5,757 bases of DNA, taken from assembly GCA_009781925.1 (NCBI GenBank), contig WQUU01000108.1, positions 1-5,757 of the forward strand. Reading direction: 5' to 3'. Both the position numbers and the translations under genes were made by a program. Shown here in pieces: positions 4,614 to 5,757 of the stretch (positions are counted from its first letter, which is position 1; each line of letters starts with the position of its first letter). Below the pieces are notes generated by a model. That model had not been told where the DNA came from. It did not search any database and saw only the letters and a program-made list of their open reading frames with translations. The stretch is from Bacillota bacterium (GTDB taxonomy: Bacteria > Bacillota > Clostridia > Oscillospirales > Oscillospiraceae).

Positions 4614-5441
4614 ATGAAATTCAGAGGCAATATCGGCGCGGCGCTGCTGCTGGTTTTGGCCGCCGGCCTCGCTTATGTCGTGTTTCTGCGCGCGGGCGCG
4701 CCGCCGCTGACATCCGAGGCCGCCGTTACGCCGCCTGTCTCGGCGGCGGAGTTGCCGTCGTCCAGCCCATCGCCGCCACTGACACCCAGCCCCTCGCTGA
4801 CGCTTTCACCGACCCTGTCGCCCGCGCCGACTCCCACGCCCTCTCCGACGCCGGAACTGCCGGCCGTGGATCTAACCGCGTGGAACCTCGCGCTCGTCAA
4901 CAGTGACCATCCGTTGGACAAGGACTTTTCTCCGGATGTCATTACGGTCGAAAACAGCCAGAAGTATGACGCCCGGGCCGCCGACGCGCTGAAAACCTTT
5001 ATCGCCGCAGCCAGAGACAAAGGGTTCAGCGTCTATCTCAGTTCGGGTTACAGAACCTATGCAACCCAGGAGTATCTTTTTAACCGGAAAGTATCCCAGA
5101 TGGAGGCAAACGGCCTCCAGGGGGACGCCGCAATCACCGCCGCGGCGCGCATTGTGGCCTATCCAGGCGCCAGCGAACACCAGCTCGGCCTCGCCGCGGA
5201 CATCACGGACAAATACTACGAGATCATGGACGTGAGTCTGGCAGACACGCCCCTGCTCCAGTGGATGAAGGCCCACTGCGCGGAGTACGGGTTCATTTTG
5301 CGCTACCCGGAGGGCAAGCAGGACATCACCGGCGTGATGTTCGAGCCCTGGCACTTCCGCTACGTGGGCACGGACGCCGCGGCGTATATCATGGAGCACG
5401 GCCTGTGCCTGGAGGAGTTCTGGGCGCTGTATGAGGAATAA
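4614..5441 (+). CDS. VanY-family D-alanyl-D-alanine carboxypeptidase, membrane-anchored
   Basis: Zinc peptidase predicted to remove the terminal D-Ala from peptidoglycan stem peptides outside the membrane. Of its 275 residues, about 7-25 form an N-terminal hydrophobic anchor or uncleaved signal, and 48-83 form a Ser/Thr/Pro-rich stalk (many SP and TP pairs) that would span the inner wall. The catalytic domain covers about 87-270. Its motifs are SGYRTYATQ (144-152), SEHQLGLAAD with zinc ligands H189 and D196, and EPWHFRYVG with the catalytic base E244 and third ligand H247. All are intact. The ATG at 4614 has only a weak site (GGGGA, 4602-4606). The gene has its own promoter, so it is functionally separate from the cofactor genes. 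It has no VanR/S/H/A/X neighbours, so housekeeping wall trimming is more likely than glycopeptide resistance. LD-carboxypeptidase (LdcB/DacB-like) specificity is an alternative within the same fold. Confidence 0.93.
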   Translation: MKFRGNIGAALLLVLAAGLAYVVFLRAGAPPLTSEAAVTPPVSAAELPSSSPSPPLTPSPSLTLSPTLSPAPTPTPSPTPELPAVDLTAWNLALVNSDHPLDKDFSPDVITVENSQKYDARAADALKTFIAAARDKGFSVYLSSGYRTYATQEYLFNRKVSQMEANGLQGDAAITAAARIVAYPGASEHQLGLAADITDKYYEIMDVSLADTPLLQWMKAHCAEYGFILRYPEGKQDITGVMFEPWHFRYVGTDAAAYIMEHGLCLEEFWALYEE

Positions 5442-5495
5442 GTTCAGGGGCTTGTCAAGAGCACGGAATAGCTCCTTGGGGAGAGGGAACCACAT

Positions 5496-5757
5496 ATGCC
5501 AACCACCCGCAAATCCAGTTTCATTGTTTTCACCGCCGCCTATGTCCTCGCGCTGGTAGCCGGCGTGATAATATTCGCCTTGCTGCGGAGCCCCGGCCCG
5601 CTTTGGCGGCTGGCCGCCGCTGACGCCGTTGCCACACTGGTGATCTGGCTCATCAGCCTTCTTGTCCGCAACGCCTCGGTGTATGACCCCTACTGGAGCG
5701 TTGCGCCCCCGATTCTGCTGGCGGGGCTCATGCTGTACGCGGGGAAAGCGAGTATTT
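5496..5757 (+). CDS. DUF1295-type integral membrane protein, N-terminal part (runs off the window)
   Basis: The frame from the ATG at 5496 stays open to the window edge, giving 87 residues of an incomplete protein. GGGGAGAGGG (5478-5487) is a well-placed Shine-Dalgarno site 8 nt upstream. Hydrophobic segments are visible at about residues 9-30, 36-57 and 69-83. The sequence NASVYDPYWSVAPP (59-72) is typical of DUF1295 proteins, which resemble the steroid 5-alpha-reductase/isoprenylcysteine methyltransferase membrane fold. The substrate is unknown. It follows the VanY-like gene by 54 bp with no convincing terminator between, so the two may be co-transcribed. The family call rests on that motif and the membrane layout. 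Confidence 0.75.
   Translation, partial: MPTTRKSSFIVFTAAYVLALVAGVIIFALLRSPGPLWRLAAADAVATLVIWLISLLVRNASVYDPYWSVAPPILLAGLMLYAGKASI

Noticed and set aside
5442..5495. Terminator or repeat between the VanY-like gene and the DUF1295 gene
   Set aside because: Only short GAGC/GCTC complementarity is present, without a strong stem or T-tract.

Overview
The window comes from a GC-rich bacterium. The gene styles (TTG and GTG starts with purine-rich Shine-Dalgarno sites, a VanY-type peptidase, a DUF1295 membrane protein, a MOSC-MogA fusion) suggest a Gram-positive anaerobe of the Clostridia, possibly Oscillospiraceae-like. This is an inference from style, not from a phylogeny. All genes read on the + strand.

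Layout: the 3' two thirds of modA (molybdate-binding protein, 3-578) and modB (permease, 644-1324) are followed by an AT-rich GNAT acetyltransferase (1359-1928). It lies where modC, the ATPase of this ABC importer, would often be. Then come moaA (1955-2896), moaC (2903-3409), a 147-bp cluster of four palindromes (3406-3552) and a gene fusing a MOSC domain to a MogA domain (3572-4531). A sigma-A-like promoter (4550-4578) starts a separate unit: an anchored VanY-like carboxypeptidase (4614-5441) and the N-terminus of a DUF1295 membrane protein (5496 to the edge).

How the genes work together: ModA and ModB import molybdate (or tungstate). MoaA and MoaC turn GTP into cyclic pyranopterin monophosphate. 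The MogA domain adenylylates molybdopterin before metal insertion, and the MOSC domain probably binds or transfers a sulfurated or mature cofactor. modC, moaD, moaE, moeA and mobA are not visible here.

The most unusual content is non-coding. Four hairpins between moaC and the fusion gene each carry the tetranucleotide GTAG directly against the foot of the stem, two on the + strand and two inverted. This is the architecture of REP elements mobilised by RAYT (TnpA-REP) transposases, arranged like a BIME. The first GTAG supplies moaC's stop codon. A fifth copy, 22 of 26 bases identical to the third, lies in frame inside the fusion gene and encodes the linker between its MOSC and MogA domains. 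Two other repeat-like tracts lie between modA and modB and at the moaA-moaC junction, so most of the longer gene junctions in this cofactor cluster carry repeats.
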